Source: JBIKVP01 sp044356745
GTDB lineage: Bacteria; Pseudomonadota; Alphaproteobacteria; Rhizobiales; Beijerinckiaceae
Reading direction: 5' to 3'
Assembly (NCBI GenBank): GCA_044356745.1
Contig: JBIKVP010000003.1
Location: 3,462-67,461, forward strand
Length of the DNA stretch: 64,000 nt
Each line of letters starts with the position of its first letter. Position 1 is the stretch's first letter. Shown piece after piece: positions 37,268 to 46,929 of this stretch. A model generated the notes under the pieces. It did no database searches, was not told the DNA's origin, and saw only the letters and a program-made list of their open reading frames with translations. Both the position numbers and the translations under genes were made by a program.

Positions 37268-37744
37268 ATGAATGCGCAAACCGATGCAAATGCGTTTAAA
37301 GTCGTTGCGGAGAACCGCAAGGCGCGCTTCAACTATGAAGTGATTGAAACCTTTGAGGCGGGGCTTGTGCTGACGGGTACGGAAGTCAAATCCTTGCGCA
37401 GTGGCAAGGCGATGATCGCTGAATCGTATGCTTCCCCACAAGGCGAAGAGATTTATCTGATCAACGCCCATATTCCCGAATATCTGGAAGCCAATCGCTT
37501 TAATCACCAGCCGCGCCGTCCGCGCAAACTGCTTCTGCAACGCAAGCAAATCAATAAAATGATGGGAGCGGTGAATCGTGAAGGGCTGACGCTCGTTCCA
37601 CTCAAAATTTATTTCAATAAGCGTGGCCGCGCAAAGTTAGAGCTCGCACTTGCGAAGGGTAAAAAACTTCACGACAAGCGAGAGACCGAAAAAGCGCGCG
37701 ATTGGAATCGCGAAAAAGGGCGTTTGCTTCGCGCAAAGGGATAA
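37268..37744 (+). CDS. smpB: SsrA-binding protein SmpB
   Basis: Binds tmRNA and brings it to stalled ribosomes for trans-translation. 158 residues. Typical features: [31 protein letters not shown] split across the OB fold, [16 protein letters not shown], the [14 protein letters not shown] basic segment, and the lysine/arginine-rich tail ([20 protein letters not shown]) that folds in the mRNA channel. The ATG at 37268 follows a weak site. Probably co-transcribed with dapA. Confidence 0.96.
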   Translation: MNAQTDANAFKVVAENRKARFNYEVIETFEAGLVLTGTEVKSLRSGKAMIAESYASPQGEEIYLINAHIPEYLEANRFNHQPRRPRKLLLQRKQINKMMGAVNREGLTLVPLKIYFNKRGRAKLELALAKGKKLHDKRETEKARDWNREKGRLLRAKG

Positions 37745-37749
37745 GTGAA

Positions 37750-37923
37750 GCGTCCGCACTTATGTGCGGGGGTATGAGGATAGGTGAAAAGCACCGTAAG
37801 CGCGCACAAGATTTTGTTTGCAAAATCCGTTTACAGGCGAAATGGCGTCCGCGCTTGTGTGCGGGGTGTGAGTATCGGTGAGAAGCACCGCAAGCGCGAC
37901 TGCGCGTCCGCGCTTATGTGCGG
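37750..37923 (+). repeat. Three imperfect hairpin repeats after smpB
   Basis: The motif GCGTCCGC-A/G-CTT-A/G-TGTGCGGGG occurs at 37750, 37845 and 37904. Each forms a small hairpin (CCGCAC-TTAT-GTGCGG and variants; 37754-37769, 37849-37864, 37908-37923). After copies 1 and 2 comes a second conserved hairpin, GGTG-AAAAG/AGAAG-CACC, then AAGCGCG. The variants keep pairing through G-U changes. No T-run follows, so it is not a simple terminator. A structured RNA or REP-like cluster is possible. Confidence 0.6.
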
Positions 37924-37975
37924 GGTCTTAACTAAAAAAGAATCACATTTTTGCCAAAATCATCATGGTGCTTTC

Positions 37976-38004
37976 CTTGACAAAGGGGGAGGGCATTCCT
38001 ACAT
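37976..38004 (+). promoter_or_regulatory. Heat-shock (RpoH-type) promoter of groESL
   Basis: CTTG at 37976-37979 and CCTACAT at 37998-38004 with an 18-bp spacer fit the alphaproteobacterial sigma-32 consensus (CTTG, then CYTATNT) with one mismatch. It lies about 130 bp before groES. No CIRCE inverted repeat was found between here and the gene. Confidence 0.5.
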
Positions 38005-38134
38005 CAGGGCTGGCTGGCATGTGGAAGACACGTGCAGACGGGTTTGGCGGTGTTTTTGAGATAAAAGTACACTGCCCCTCTTTCAGCTATTATGAATTTT
38101 TCAAAACGCAAACTCAACAAAGGGAGTTTCCTTC

Positions 38135-38452
38135 ATGGCTAAGTTTCGTCCCCTGCATGACCGTGTTGTCGTGCGTCGTCTCGAAGGCGAAGAGAAGACA
38201 AAAGGCGGCATCATCATTCCTGATACAGCCAAAGAAAAACCCCAAGAGGGTGAAGTCGTTGCCGTTGGCCCAGGTGCACGAGGTGATGATAATGAACTGA
38301 TCGCGTTGGACGTAAAAGTCGGTGATCGTATTCTGTTCGGCAAATGGTCAGGCACGGAAGTCAAGATTGATGGTGAAGATCTCATCATTATGAAAGAAAG
38401 CGACATTCTCGGCGTGATCGAAGGTGTTTCAAGCGCGAAAAAAGCTGCCTAA
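38135..38452 (+). CDS. groES: Co-chaperonin GroES
   Basis: Lid of the GroEL folding chamber. 105 residues, near the family's usual 95-105. It opens [15 protein letters not shown], has the mobile loop [18 protein letters not shown] and GPGARGD, and ends [17 protein letters not shown] precedes the ATG. groEL follows after about 200 bp that contain a palindromic repeat. Confidence 0.97.
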   Translation: MAKFRPLHDRVVVRRLEGEEKTKGGIIIPDTAKEKPQEGEVVAVGPGARGDDNELIALDVKVGDRILFGKWSGTEVKIDGEDLIIMKESDILGVIEGVSSAKKAA

Positions 38453-38530
38453 CACTTTTTCTGCACGCTAGGCCTATGCATTCATGGGTCTATCACACAA
38501 GGCAATCAGGCGTTAAATGCCTGATATGTC

Positions 38531-40286
<1,756 letters not shown>

Positions 40287-40308
40287 TTCAAAAGCTCCTT
40301 CACAACAA

Positions 40309-40338
40309 AAAACCCGCAACAGATGTTGCGGGTTTTTT
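40309..40338 (+). terminator. Rho-independent terminator of groESL
   Basis: AAACCCGCAACA pairs with TGTTGCGGGTTT around a GA loop, followed by a run of T. Placed 20 bp past the groEL stop. Confidence 0.9.
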
Positions 40339-40391
40339 TATGAGTAAAAACGTTAGTCATATTGAAGTTTAAAATGGTATATAATCGGTAT

Positions 40392-40883
40392 TTACCCCGC
40401 GATTTGCCGTAGCATGGCTATGGCTTCAATCACACAGGCCTGACGCACCTGATTGCGTCCACGATCACCAAAGCGACGTTCATGATGGATCGGTTTGCCA
40501 ACACGTCGCTGTGCGACAAGATGCACGAGCCCTACCGGTTTAAGCACTGAGCCACCCGATGGCCCTGCGACACCCGTGACAGCAATCGCTAAATCAGCGT
40601 GTGAATGCTCCAGCGCACCTTTCGCCATCGCACATGCCACCTCGCGACTCACTGCACCATGGGATTGAATGAGTGCGGACGAAACACCCAAAAGCTCAGT
40701 TTTGGACTCATTGGAATACGTAACAAACCCGCGTTCAACCACATCTGATGATCCAGCGATGCTTGTTAAAAGCGCGGCAATCAAACCACCCGTGCATGAT
40801 TCAGCTGTCGCGATTTTTAATCCGTGCTCGCGGCAACGGTCAATCAGTTCAGCAGCAAGTGTTGTGGGGTCGTGATTAAACAT
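40392..40883 (-). CDS. pncC: Nicotinamide-nucleotide amidohydrolase (CinA C-terminal type)
   Basis: Stand-alone CinA C-terminal domain, 163 residues, that deamidates NMN to NaMN in the pyridine nucleotide cycle. Family motifs: KIATAESCTGGLIAALLT with the active serine, ALIQSHGAVS, and AVTGVAGPSGGS. ATG 40883 has AAGG upstream; a TTG at 40899-40901 overlapping the ispDF stop is the alternative. It lies directly downstream of ispDF and is probably co-transcribed. Confidence 0.92.
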   Translation of the reverse strand: MFNHDPTTLAAELIDRCREHGLKIATAESCTGGLIAALLTSIAGSSDVVERGFVTYSNESKTELLGVSSALIQSHGAVSREVACAMAKGALEHSHADLAIAVTGVAGPSGGSVLKPVGLVHLVAQRRVGKPIHHERRFGDRGRNQVRQACVIEAIAMLRQIAG

Positions 40884-40897
40884 AGCGATCTGCCTTA

Positions 40898-42097
40898 TCA
40901 ATCATCGTCAGGAAAGGAGACACTCACGATAGCATGTGCTGCCAATCCCTCGCGCCGCCCTGTAAACCCCAGTTTTTCTGAGGTTGTCGCCTTCAGGGAA
41001 ACACGCTTCACTGAAAGACCGATCATTTCACTGATGCGCGTAACAATACGCTCACGGCAAGTACCTACTTTGGGTTGTTCACAGATCAAGGTGATATCAA
41101 CGTTGATAATAACTCCACCCGCCTCTCTCACCAAGCGACACGCATGTTGCACAAACTGATCTGAGGATGCACCGCGCCACTGTGGATCAGAGGGTGGAAA
41201 GTGCGTGCCAATATCACCCGCCGCAATCGTTCCTAGCAGCGCATCTGTCAAGGCATGAAGGATAACATCCCCGTCCGAGTGCGCAACAACACCATGTGTA
41301 TGCGCAATTTTAACACCCCCCAGCCAAACATGATCACCCTCACCGAACGCGTGAACATCATAGCCCATACCCACGCGTGTTATCCGTGGATTGCGTTGGC
41401 GCATGTGGCGCACATCATCTTGTGTCGTCACTTTAATATTGTCAGGCTCGCCCACAACGCTCATCACCTGTCCCCCTTGATGTGTGATGATGGCACTATC
41501 ATCCGTAAAATGGCGTAAGCCTTGCTGTTTTACCGCTTCATGCGCCGCATAAATGGTTTGAAAAGCAAAACCTTGTGGTGTTTGCACCGTAACAAGATGA
41601 TCTCGTGACACATTTTCGCAAATCATCCCCGTATCATCAATGTGTTTGACGGTGTCGGTCATAGGCAAAACGGGAATAACGGCGTTAAAAGCGGATAATC
41701 CATCAATCACACGCTTCATCAGTTGCTGTGAGACGAAAGGGCGTGCCCCATCATGAATGAGAACATGTTTGGGAGAGAGTATTTTAAGCGCACATAATCC
41801 GCGATAAACAGTCTCTTGGCGCGTGTCACCACCATGAACAGGAGCGAGAAGCTTCTCGCGCACATCAAGGGCAATAGGGCTAAGTGTATCCTCATAAAGC
41901 GCCTGATCATCAGGATGAATGACGCATAAAACGTGATCAATATTTTGACAGGCAAGCAGCGCTTTAAGAGTTTGCGCCAGAAGCGGCTCACCATGAAGTG
42001 AGAGATATTGTTTCGGAACAGTGCCACCAAAGCGCGCCCCACGCCCCGCCGCAACGACAAGGGCAACAATACTATTAGATTTATTCGCAACGCTCAC
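40898..42097 (-). CDS. ispDF: Bifunctional IspD/IspF isoprenoid enzyme
   Basis: Two steps of the MEP pathway in one 399-residue chain. The IspD cytidylyltransferase domain (about 8-230) has [17 protein letters not shown] and IHDGARPFV. The IspF cyclodiphosphate synthase domain (about 240-397) has [18 protein letters not shown] and [13 protein letters not shown]. This fusion is common in alphaproteobacteria. The start is GTG at 42095-42097, immediately after the TAA of the upstream gene. Confidence 0.97.
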   Translation of the reverse strand: MSVANKSNSIVALVVAAGRGARFGGTVPKQYLSLHGEPLLAQTLKALLACQNIDHVLCVIHPDDQALYEDTLSPIALDVREKLLAPVHGGDTRQETVYRGLCALKILSPKHVLIHDGARPFVSQQLMKRVIDGLSAFNAVIPVLPMTDTVKHIDDTGMICENVSRDHLVTVQTPQGFAFQTIYAAHEAVKQQGLRHFTDDSAIITHQGGQVMSVVGEPDNIKVTTQDDVRHMRQRNPRITRVGMGYDVHAFGEGDHVWLGGVKIAHTHGVVAHSDGDVILHALTDALLGTIAAGDIGTHFPPSDPQWRGASSDQFVQHACRLVREAGGVIINVDITLICEQPKVGTCRERIVTRISEMIGLSVKRVSLKATTSEKLGFTGRREGLAAHAIVSVSFPDDD

Positions 42098-43252
42098 TTA
42101 TGTGCACTCCTTTAGCCGATAAGCCGATTGCATTTTAAGGTCAGCGACATGCGCAATCATGGCATTGCGTTCATGAATTAAAAAGCTTTCCACCGCACTG
42201 CGTAACCCTTCATGAGCGATGTAATGAGCCGAGTGCATGAGAACTGGGTCATAGCCTCTCGCAAACTTATGCGCTCCTTGCGCCCCTGCTTCAACACGCG
42301 ATAAACCGTGTGCTAGAGCGTAATCAATCGCCTGATAGTAACACACTTCAAAATGCAAAAACGGATGATCTTCAACACAGCCCCAATGACGCCCATAAAG
42401 CGTATCTGAGCCCATAAAATTAATTGCTCCGGCGATAGGCTGACCATCCCGTTCAGCGAAAATCAGCACAATACGATCCGCCATGCGTTGGCGAATAAGG
42501 CTGTAAAATACACGCTTAAGATATGTTTGCCCCCATTTACGCTCACTTGTATTCTGATAAAATTGATAAAAATAATCCATATCTGTTTCGGTGATTGCAG
42601 AACCCGTTATAGGGCGAATGGTGATGCCATTGCTGAGTGCTTCGCGCCGTTCCTTAAGAATAGTCTTGCGTTTGCGTGATTGAAGCGAACCCAAAAAATC
42701 GCCAAAATGCTGAAAGCCACGGTTATACCAATGATATTGCACATCAAGTCGCGGTAATGCACTAAGCGACACCATAACATCGACCTCATCCTCACGGGCA
42801 AATGTCATATGCAAAGATGAGAGCGGACAGTGCGAAAGTAGCCCGAGCAAAGCCTTTGCGAGCGCATTTTTTGCTTCAACAGGTTCAACATCAGGATGCA
42901 TAAGGAGGCGTGAACCTGTGACAGGTGTGAAAGGCACGCATACTTGCACTTTAGGGTAATAATGTTGTCCCACACGCTCGAGCGCTTGAGCCCACGCATG
43001 ATCAAACACATATTCACCGAAAGAATGCGCTTTTACATAGGCTGGAGCAACGCCCACGAGCTTGCCTTGAGCGTTGTCCAAAACCATATGGATTGGCTGC
43101 CAGCCCGTTGCAGGTGTTGCTGAACCTGACTCTTCTAACGCTGACAAAAAAGCATGAGACACAAACGGATTATCTGTGCCCGCACACGCATCCCAATCAG
43201 AAGCATTGATGTCTGTGATTGCTGTAACCGTGCGTGCGTGAAAAGAGGACAT
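42098..43252 (-). CDS. FemAB-like GNAT acyltransferase (DUF482)
   Basis: A 384-residue protein of the DUF482/COG3146 family (putative peptidoglycan-type or peptidyl acyltransferases with a duplicated GNAT fold). Typical parts: ASDWDACAGTDNPFVSHAFLSALEES split near the start, SLHMTFA, the YHWYNRGFQHFGDFLGSLQSRKRKTI core, DTLYGRHWGC and VEAGAQGAHKFARGYDP. The substrate is unknown. Immediately upstream of ispDF on the same strand, stop touching start. Confidence 0.85.
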   Translation of the reverse strand: MSSFHARTVTAITDINASDWDACAGTDNPFVSHAFLSALEESGSATPATGWQPIHMVLDNAQGKLVGVAPAYVKAHSFGEYVFDHAWAQALERVGQHYYPKVQVCVPFTPVTGSRLLMHPDVEPVEAKNALAKALLGLLSHCPLSSLHMTFAREDEVDVMVSLSALPRLDVQYHWYNRGFQHFGDFLGSLQSRKRKTILKERREALSNGITIRPITGSAITETDMDYFYQFYQNTSERKWGQTYLKRVFYSLIRQRMADRIVLIFAERDGQPIAGAINFMGSDTLYGRHWGCVEDHPFLHFEVCYYQAIDYALAHGLSRVEAGAQGAHKFARGYDPVLMHSAHYIAHEGLRSAVESFLIHERNAMIAHVADLKMQSAYRLKECT

Positions 43253-43268
43253 ATTATAGCATTTTTGA

Positions 43269-43534
43269 GTAAAGTGGATACCACTTTACGTGACCCGAAG
43301 GGCAGCTTAAGCAAATAAAATGCGTCACAGCAAGAAAATAGAGCGTACTGGTTTTGATTAAATCAAAACCAGTACGCTCTAAAAACCTTGACCAGAATCA
43401 CCGCCCAGAGCATGATGCGCTTAAGCATGTCCTCGGACTCGATCAGAGGATAGCAACCGATTAAACGCAACATCATGCGAAAAAACAATCAGATAGGGCG
43501 TAGTTTTGATTGAATCAAAACACAACACGCTCTA
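43269..43534. repeat. Cluster of intergenic palindromes
   Basis: Three major inverted repeats and one looser pair lie between divergent genes. (1) 43269-43289: GTAAAGTGG-ATA-CCACTTTAC, perfect. (2) 43339-43381: 21-bp perfect arms around one base, outer ends TAGAGCGTACTGG. (3) GCATGATG near 43409 with CATCATGC near 43471, a loose pair. (4) 43494-43534: an imperfect relative of (2) starting TAGGGCGTAGTTTTGATT. The arms of (2) and (4) share TTTTGATT/AATCAAAA, so they are copies of one repeat family. Confidence 0.85.
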
Positions 43535-43550
43535 GGGCACGAATAAGCGT

Positions 43551-44639
43551 ATGACAAGACACAGTTTCATTGCGGGTCTCAGTGGCCCTGTGCTGACCCC
43601 TGATGAGAAAGCGTTTTTTCAGGACGCAAAGCCGTGGGGATTTATTCTATTTCGGCGCAATGTCATTGATCCTATTCAACTTAAAGCGTTAACCGATTCC
43701 TTGCGTGCGTTGATGGGGCAAGATAATCTACCTATTCTGGTTGATCAGGAAGGTGGACGCGTGCAGCGTCTCAACGTGCCCCATTGGCCAATCTACCCAA
43801 CAGGACGCGCGTTAGGGGCTATTTATCAACGCGATGCGCTTTACGGTGCGATGATCACCCGTTTAAGCGCCCGTCTCATGGCGCATGATCTCCATGAAAT
43901 GGGCATCAACATTGACTGTGTTCCCGTATGTGATGTGCCTGTACGCGGTGCGCATGATGTCATTGGTGATCGTGCTTATGGTGAGGATGCGTCAAGTGTC
44001 AGTCTTCTCGCACGCGCAGCGAGTGAAGGATTGATGGCGGGTGGCGTTCTTCCTGTCATCAAGCACATCCCTGGGCATGGACGCGCAGGCGCTGACTCTC
44101 ATGAAGAGTTACCAATTGTCACAGCCTCACGTAACGCGCTTAAAAAACAGGACTTTATCCCCTTCGAAGCGTTGTCGGATATGCCCCTTGCGATGACAGC
44201 ACATGTGGTCTACACCGCGCTTGATCCTGACTACCCTGCTACGACCTCAAAAAAAATCATTCGCTCCATCATTCGTCGTCACATGGGTTTTGATGGCCTC
44301 TTGATGTGTGATGATCTGTCGATGAAAGCACTCAAAGGCACAATGCAAGAGCGCACACATGACGCGTTTGCCGCTGGATGCGATATGGCACTTCATTGCA
44401 ATGGCAATCTCAATGAGATGAAAGAGGTCGCAAGTGCCTCTCCCATTCTTGCAGGAAAAGCAAAGCGCCGTGCTGATCATGCGCTTGCGCGGCTTGTTAC
44501 GCGCGTTGAACCCCTTGATGTGGACGCAGCACGCGCACGCCTCGCACACGCTTTGTCAACAAGCGGTGATGCAGCACTTTTAAGCGCTGACCCCACTGAA
44601 AAATCATCCCCCAAATCATCTCATGAGCAAGCGGCATGA
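43551..44639 (+). CDS. nagZ: Beta-N-acetylhexosaminidase NagZ
   Basis: Glycoside hydrolase family 3, removing GlcNAc from muropeptides during wall recycling in the cytosol. 362 residues with LVDQEGGRVQRL, the signature KHIPGHGRAGADSHEELP (including the catalytic Asp/His dyad loop) and a C-terminal catalytic MCDDLSMKAL. ATG at 43551. Its stop overlaps the next start (ATGA). Confidence 0.94.
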   Translation: MTRHSFIAGLSGPVLTPDEKAFFQDAKPWGFILFRRNVIDPIQLKALTDSLRALMGQDNLPILVDQEGGRVQRLNVPHWPIYPTGRALGAIYQRDALYGAMITRLSARLMAHDLHEMGINIDCVPVCDVPVRGAHDVIGDRAYGEDASSVSLLARAASEGLMAGGVLPVIKHIPGHGRAGADSHEELPIVTASRNALKKQDFIPFEALSDMPLAMTAHVVYTALDPDYPATTSKKIIRSIIRRHMGFDGLLMCDDLSMKALKGTMQERTHDAFAAGCDMALHCNGNLNEMKEVASASPILAGKAKRRADHALARLVTRVEPLDVDAARARLAHALSTSGDAALLSADPTEKSSPKSSHEQAA

Positions 44640-45157
44640 ATGAGCGCCCACCAGATGCACGTGTCATGCCACCTCTTGAGCGCGGCGGTTTGATGTATGA
44701 GGATTTTCATATCGGGCAAGTGTTTACCCATCGTCTCACACGCACGGTGACGCAGATGGATAATATCCTGTTTTCCAGTTTAACGCTTAACCCGCAACCG
44801 CTTCACATTGACGCTCATTTCAGTGCTACACAAACGTCGTGGGGCAAGCCCTTGATGAACTCGCTGTTCACGCTTGGCCTGATCATCGGGATTGCAGTGA
44901 ATGATACGACATTGGGCACATTGATCGCTAACTTAGGCATGAGCGATGTTCGCTTTCCTGCGCCACTTTTTGAAGGTGATACGGTTCATGCAACAACTTC
45001 TGTGACGGCGATGCGCCTCTCGCAATCTCATCCTGATGCAGGGATCATTACGTTCGAGCACCGTGGTTATAAACAGGATGGCACATTGATCGCGATTTGC
45101 CAGCGCCAAGCCTTGATGCGACGCCGCACACCTGATCCTGCGACTCAGGAGTGTTGA
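44636..45157 (+). CDS. MaoC-like dehydratase
   Basis: Hot-dog fold enoyl-CoA hydratase-like protein, 173 residues. The hydratase motif region LNPQPLHIDAHFSATQTSWGKPLMNSLFTLG contains the Asp and His of MaoC catalysis, split over LHIDAHF. Its partner downstream, 6 bp away, encodes a CitE-like lyase. This pairing occurs in mesaconyl/itaconyl-CoA or methylmalyl-CoA metabolism. The start overlaps the nagZ stop (ATGA), implying coupled translation. Confidence 0.85.
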   Translation: MNERPPDARVMPPLERGGLMYEDFHIGQVFTHRLTRTVTQMDNILFSSLTLNPQPLHIDAHFSATQTSWGKPLMNSLFTLGLIIGIAVNDTTLGTLIANLGMSDVRFPAPLFEGDTVHATTSVTAMRLSQSHPDAGIITFEHRGYKQDGTLIAICQRQALMRRRTPDPATQEC

Positions 45158-45163
45158 ACTGTT

Positions 45164-46042
45164 ATGCGCAAGGTGCTTCGCTCATGGCTGTTCGTTCCAG
45201 GTGATAACCCTGCTAAAATGACGAAAGCGCTTTTGAGCGGTGCGGATGTTCTGATTTTTGATCTTGAAGACTCGGTGGCTTTAGAAGCGAAAGCGCAAGC
45301 ACGCGAGAATGTGCGCATGTTTCTCAATGATCATCATGATGCCCCTCAACGCCCCGCTTTTTTTGTGCGCGTCAATGCCCTTGAAACCCCGTGTATTGAT
45401 GCTGATCTTGATGCAGTGATGAGCGCACACCCTGAAGGGATTGTGCTGCCCAAAGCCACATGCGGAAAAGATGTCACGCATTTAAGTGTGAAAATCGCCG
45501 TGCGTGAAGCAGAGAATAATCTACCTGACGGTTCAACGCGCATTCTGGCGATTGCGACAGAAACAGCAGCAAGTGTCTTTGGATTAGGAACATATGCCAC
45601 TTCAAGTGCACGCCTGATGGGGCTGACATGGGGCGTTGAAGATCTTTCAGCCGATGTTGGCTCGCTCATTGCACGCGATGATGAAGGTCATTACACCGCG
45701 CCTTATACGCTCGTGAGATCCCTCACCCTGTTTGGCGCGGCAGCCGCAAACGTTCAGGCGATTGATGGCATTGAGGCTGATTTTAGTCACACTGCGGCGC
45801 TTGAAAGAGCCTGTGATCAGGCGTTGCGTGATGGCTTTACGGGTAAACTTGCCATTCACCCTGCGCAAGTACCAATCATCAATCAGCGCCTTACTCCCAG
45901 TGATGCGATGCTCAAACAGGCACGTGCGATTGTCGATGCATTCGCGGCACAGCCCAACGCAGGAGTTATCGCACTTGAGGGCAGAATGCTTGATCGTCCA
46001 CATCTCAAACGTGCGCAAAAGTGGCTTGAACTAGGCCAATAA
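45164..46042 (+). CDS. CitE-like acyl-CoA lyase (HpcH/HpaI family)
   Basis: 292 residues. TIM-barrel lyase related to citrate lyase beta, malyl-CoA and citramalyl-CoA lyases, which cleave CoA thioesters to acetyl-CoA plus a keto acid. Motifs: RSWLFVPGDNPAKM at the start, DLEDSVA (Mg ligand), VRVNAL, LPKATCGKDV, and the AIHPAQV segment. No citrate lyase alpha or gamma subunit is nearby, so a citramalyl-CoA or malyl-CoA type lyase is more likely than citrate lyase. Confidence 0.88.
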   Translation: MRKVLRSWLFVPGDNPAKMTKALLSGADVLIFDLEDSVALEAKAQARENVRMFLNDHHDAPQRPAFFVRVNALETPCIDADLDAVMSAHPEGIVLPKATCGKDVTHLSVKIAVREAENNLPDGSTRILAIATETAASVFGLGTYATSSARLMGLTWGVEDLSADVGSLIARDDEGHYTAPYTLVRSLTLFGAAAANVQAIDGIEADFSHTAALERACDQALRDGFTGKLAIHPAQVPIINQRLTPSDAMLKQARAIVDAFAAQPNAGVIALEGRMLDRPHLKRAQKWLELGQ

Positions 46043-46081
46043 ACATGAGCATAACAGAAGCACCATAACGAGGGCATCATC

Positions 46082-46312
46082 ATGAGCAAAAAAGACAACG
46101 GCATTACAAAAGACGAATTATCGCAGCTTCAGACCTACCTGCGCAGCACGTTCTCAAACACCACGATCAAAGTATCATCACGTCCCAAAAAAGATGATTC
46201 AGCGGAAGTGTATGTTGGTGAAGAGTTTGTGGGTGTGATCTATGTCGACGATGAAGATGAAGATCGCTCTTTCACGTTTCAAATGGCGATTTTAGATAGC
46301 GATCTGGAATAG
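46082..46312 (+). CDS. DUF3126 family protein
   Basis: A 76-residue acidic protein of a family found in Hyphomicrobiales and related orders. Typical start [17 protein letters not shown], middle [21 protein letters not shown], and acidic DDEDEDRS before the end. Function unknown. Its stop lies 10 bp from the displaced tail of the methyltransferase gene, marking the left edge of the island. Confidence 0.88.
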   Translation: MSKKDNGITKDELSQLQTYLRSTFSNTTIKVSSRPKKDDSAEVYVGEEFVGVIYVDDEDEDRSFTFQMAILDSDLE

Positions 46313-46322
46313 TAAGCTTACC

Positions 46323-46447
46323 TTAAATTTTACGCCCATCTTTCAGCGTCATCAAACAGGCAAGTTCAACATGCGGGGAGTGTATAAACTGATCCACGAG
46401 TGTGACTTTGCCATGAGTATACCCTGCTTTAACAAGAATGGCCGCAT
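46323..46447 (-). pseudogene. Detached 3' end of an RNA methyltransferase gene
   Basis: On the minus strand this encodes [20 protein letters not shown]... through [10 protein letters not shown] to a TAA at 46323. It matches the last ~40 codons of the intact gene at 48744-49982 at roughly nine of ten bases (by eye); differences include Thr-His for Thr-Leu and Lys-Val for Lys-Ile, and a different last few residues. Homology stops abruptly at 46447 after GGCCGCATC. It lacks everything upstream, so it cannot make a methyltransferase. Confidence 0.9.
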
Positions 46448-46802
46448 CCGCCGCGTCGTCACCGGCGCGCTGGAAATCGAACGCGCCGCCAAAAACATCG
46501 GCTCCAGTCTGGAAGCAGCCCCCGAACTCTACATCAACGATGCTGAAACATGGCAAGCTGTCCAAGGCATCGACCTCGCCGAACTCTGCATCACCTCGGA
46601 TTTAAGCTTGATAAACGGCGAAGGCCCGGAAGGCGCTTTCCGTCTGGAAGATGTAAAACACGTATCCGTCATCTTCAAAAAAACGAGCGGCACAAAATGC
46701 GCCCGCTCTTGGAAAATATCGCCGCTAGTAGGGACGGATAAAGACTATCCGGACGTCACCCCACGCGATGCAGCGGCTTTAAGGGAATGGGATGGAGTGT
46801 GA
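46448..46802 (+). pseudogene. ileS: 3' fragment of isoleucyl-tRNA synthetase gene
   Basis: The plus-strand frame reads [20 protein letters not shown], then [10 protein letters not shown], then [20 protein letters not shown] and [13 protein letters not shown] to a TGA at 46800-46802. That is the C-terminal ~118 residues of alphaproteobacterial IleRS (anticodon-stem contact and zinc-region remnant). All upstream synthetase sequence is missing. Base composition is visibly more GC-rich than the flanks and codons more often end in C, so it may come from another genome. The frame is open back to an ATG at 46371 through the methyltransferase remnant, but a functional product is unlikely. Confidence 0.85.
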
Positions 46803-46866
46803 GGGTATTTCACGCGAAGCGGATAATGATTCGCACTAAGAAGTTATAATTAAGCTAAATTAAGAA

Positions 46867-46903
46867 TAATACTAGCGGTCATTTGAAATGATCGCTAGTA
46901 TTA
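46867..46903. terminator. Hairpin between convergent gene ends
   Basis: Arms TAATACTAGCGGTCAT and ATGATCGCTAGTATTA (one G-U) around TTGAA. It lies between the ileS fragment and the end of the COQ4-like gene. A T-rich tract follows only loosely, so it may be a weak bidirectional terminator or an element-end palindrome. Confidence 0.5.
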
Positions 46904-46929
46904 GATACAGCATTTTTAGTCTTGAGCGG

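Noticed and set aside
37784..38059. A 91-codon plus-strand frame after smpB
   Set aside because: It runs through the hairpin repeats, encodes repeated low-complexity sequence and has no ribosome site; treated as non-coding.
38005..38134. CIRCE element before groES
   Set aside because: No TTAGCACTC / GAGTGCTAA inverted repeat is present; an RpoH-type promoter explains the region better.
46371..46802. A 143-codon plus-strand frame that reads through the methyltransferase remnant into the ileS fragment
   Set aside because: Its first part is antisense to the remnant and its second part is a synthetase tail, so it is a chance joining, annotated as fragments instead.
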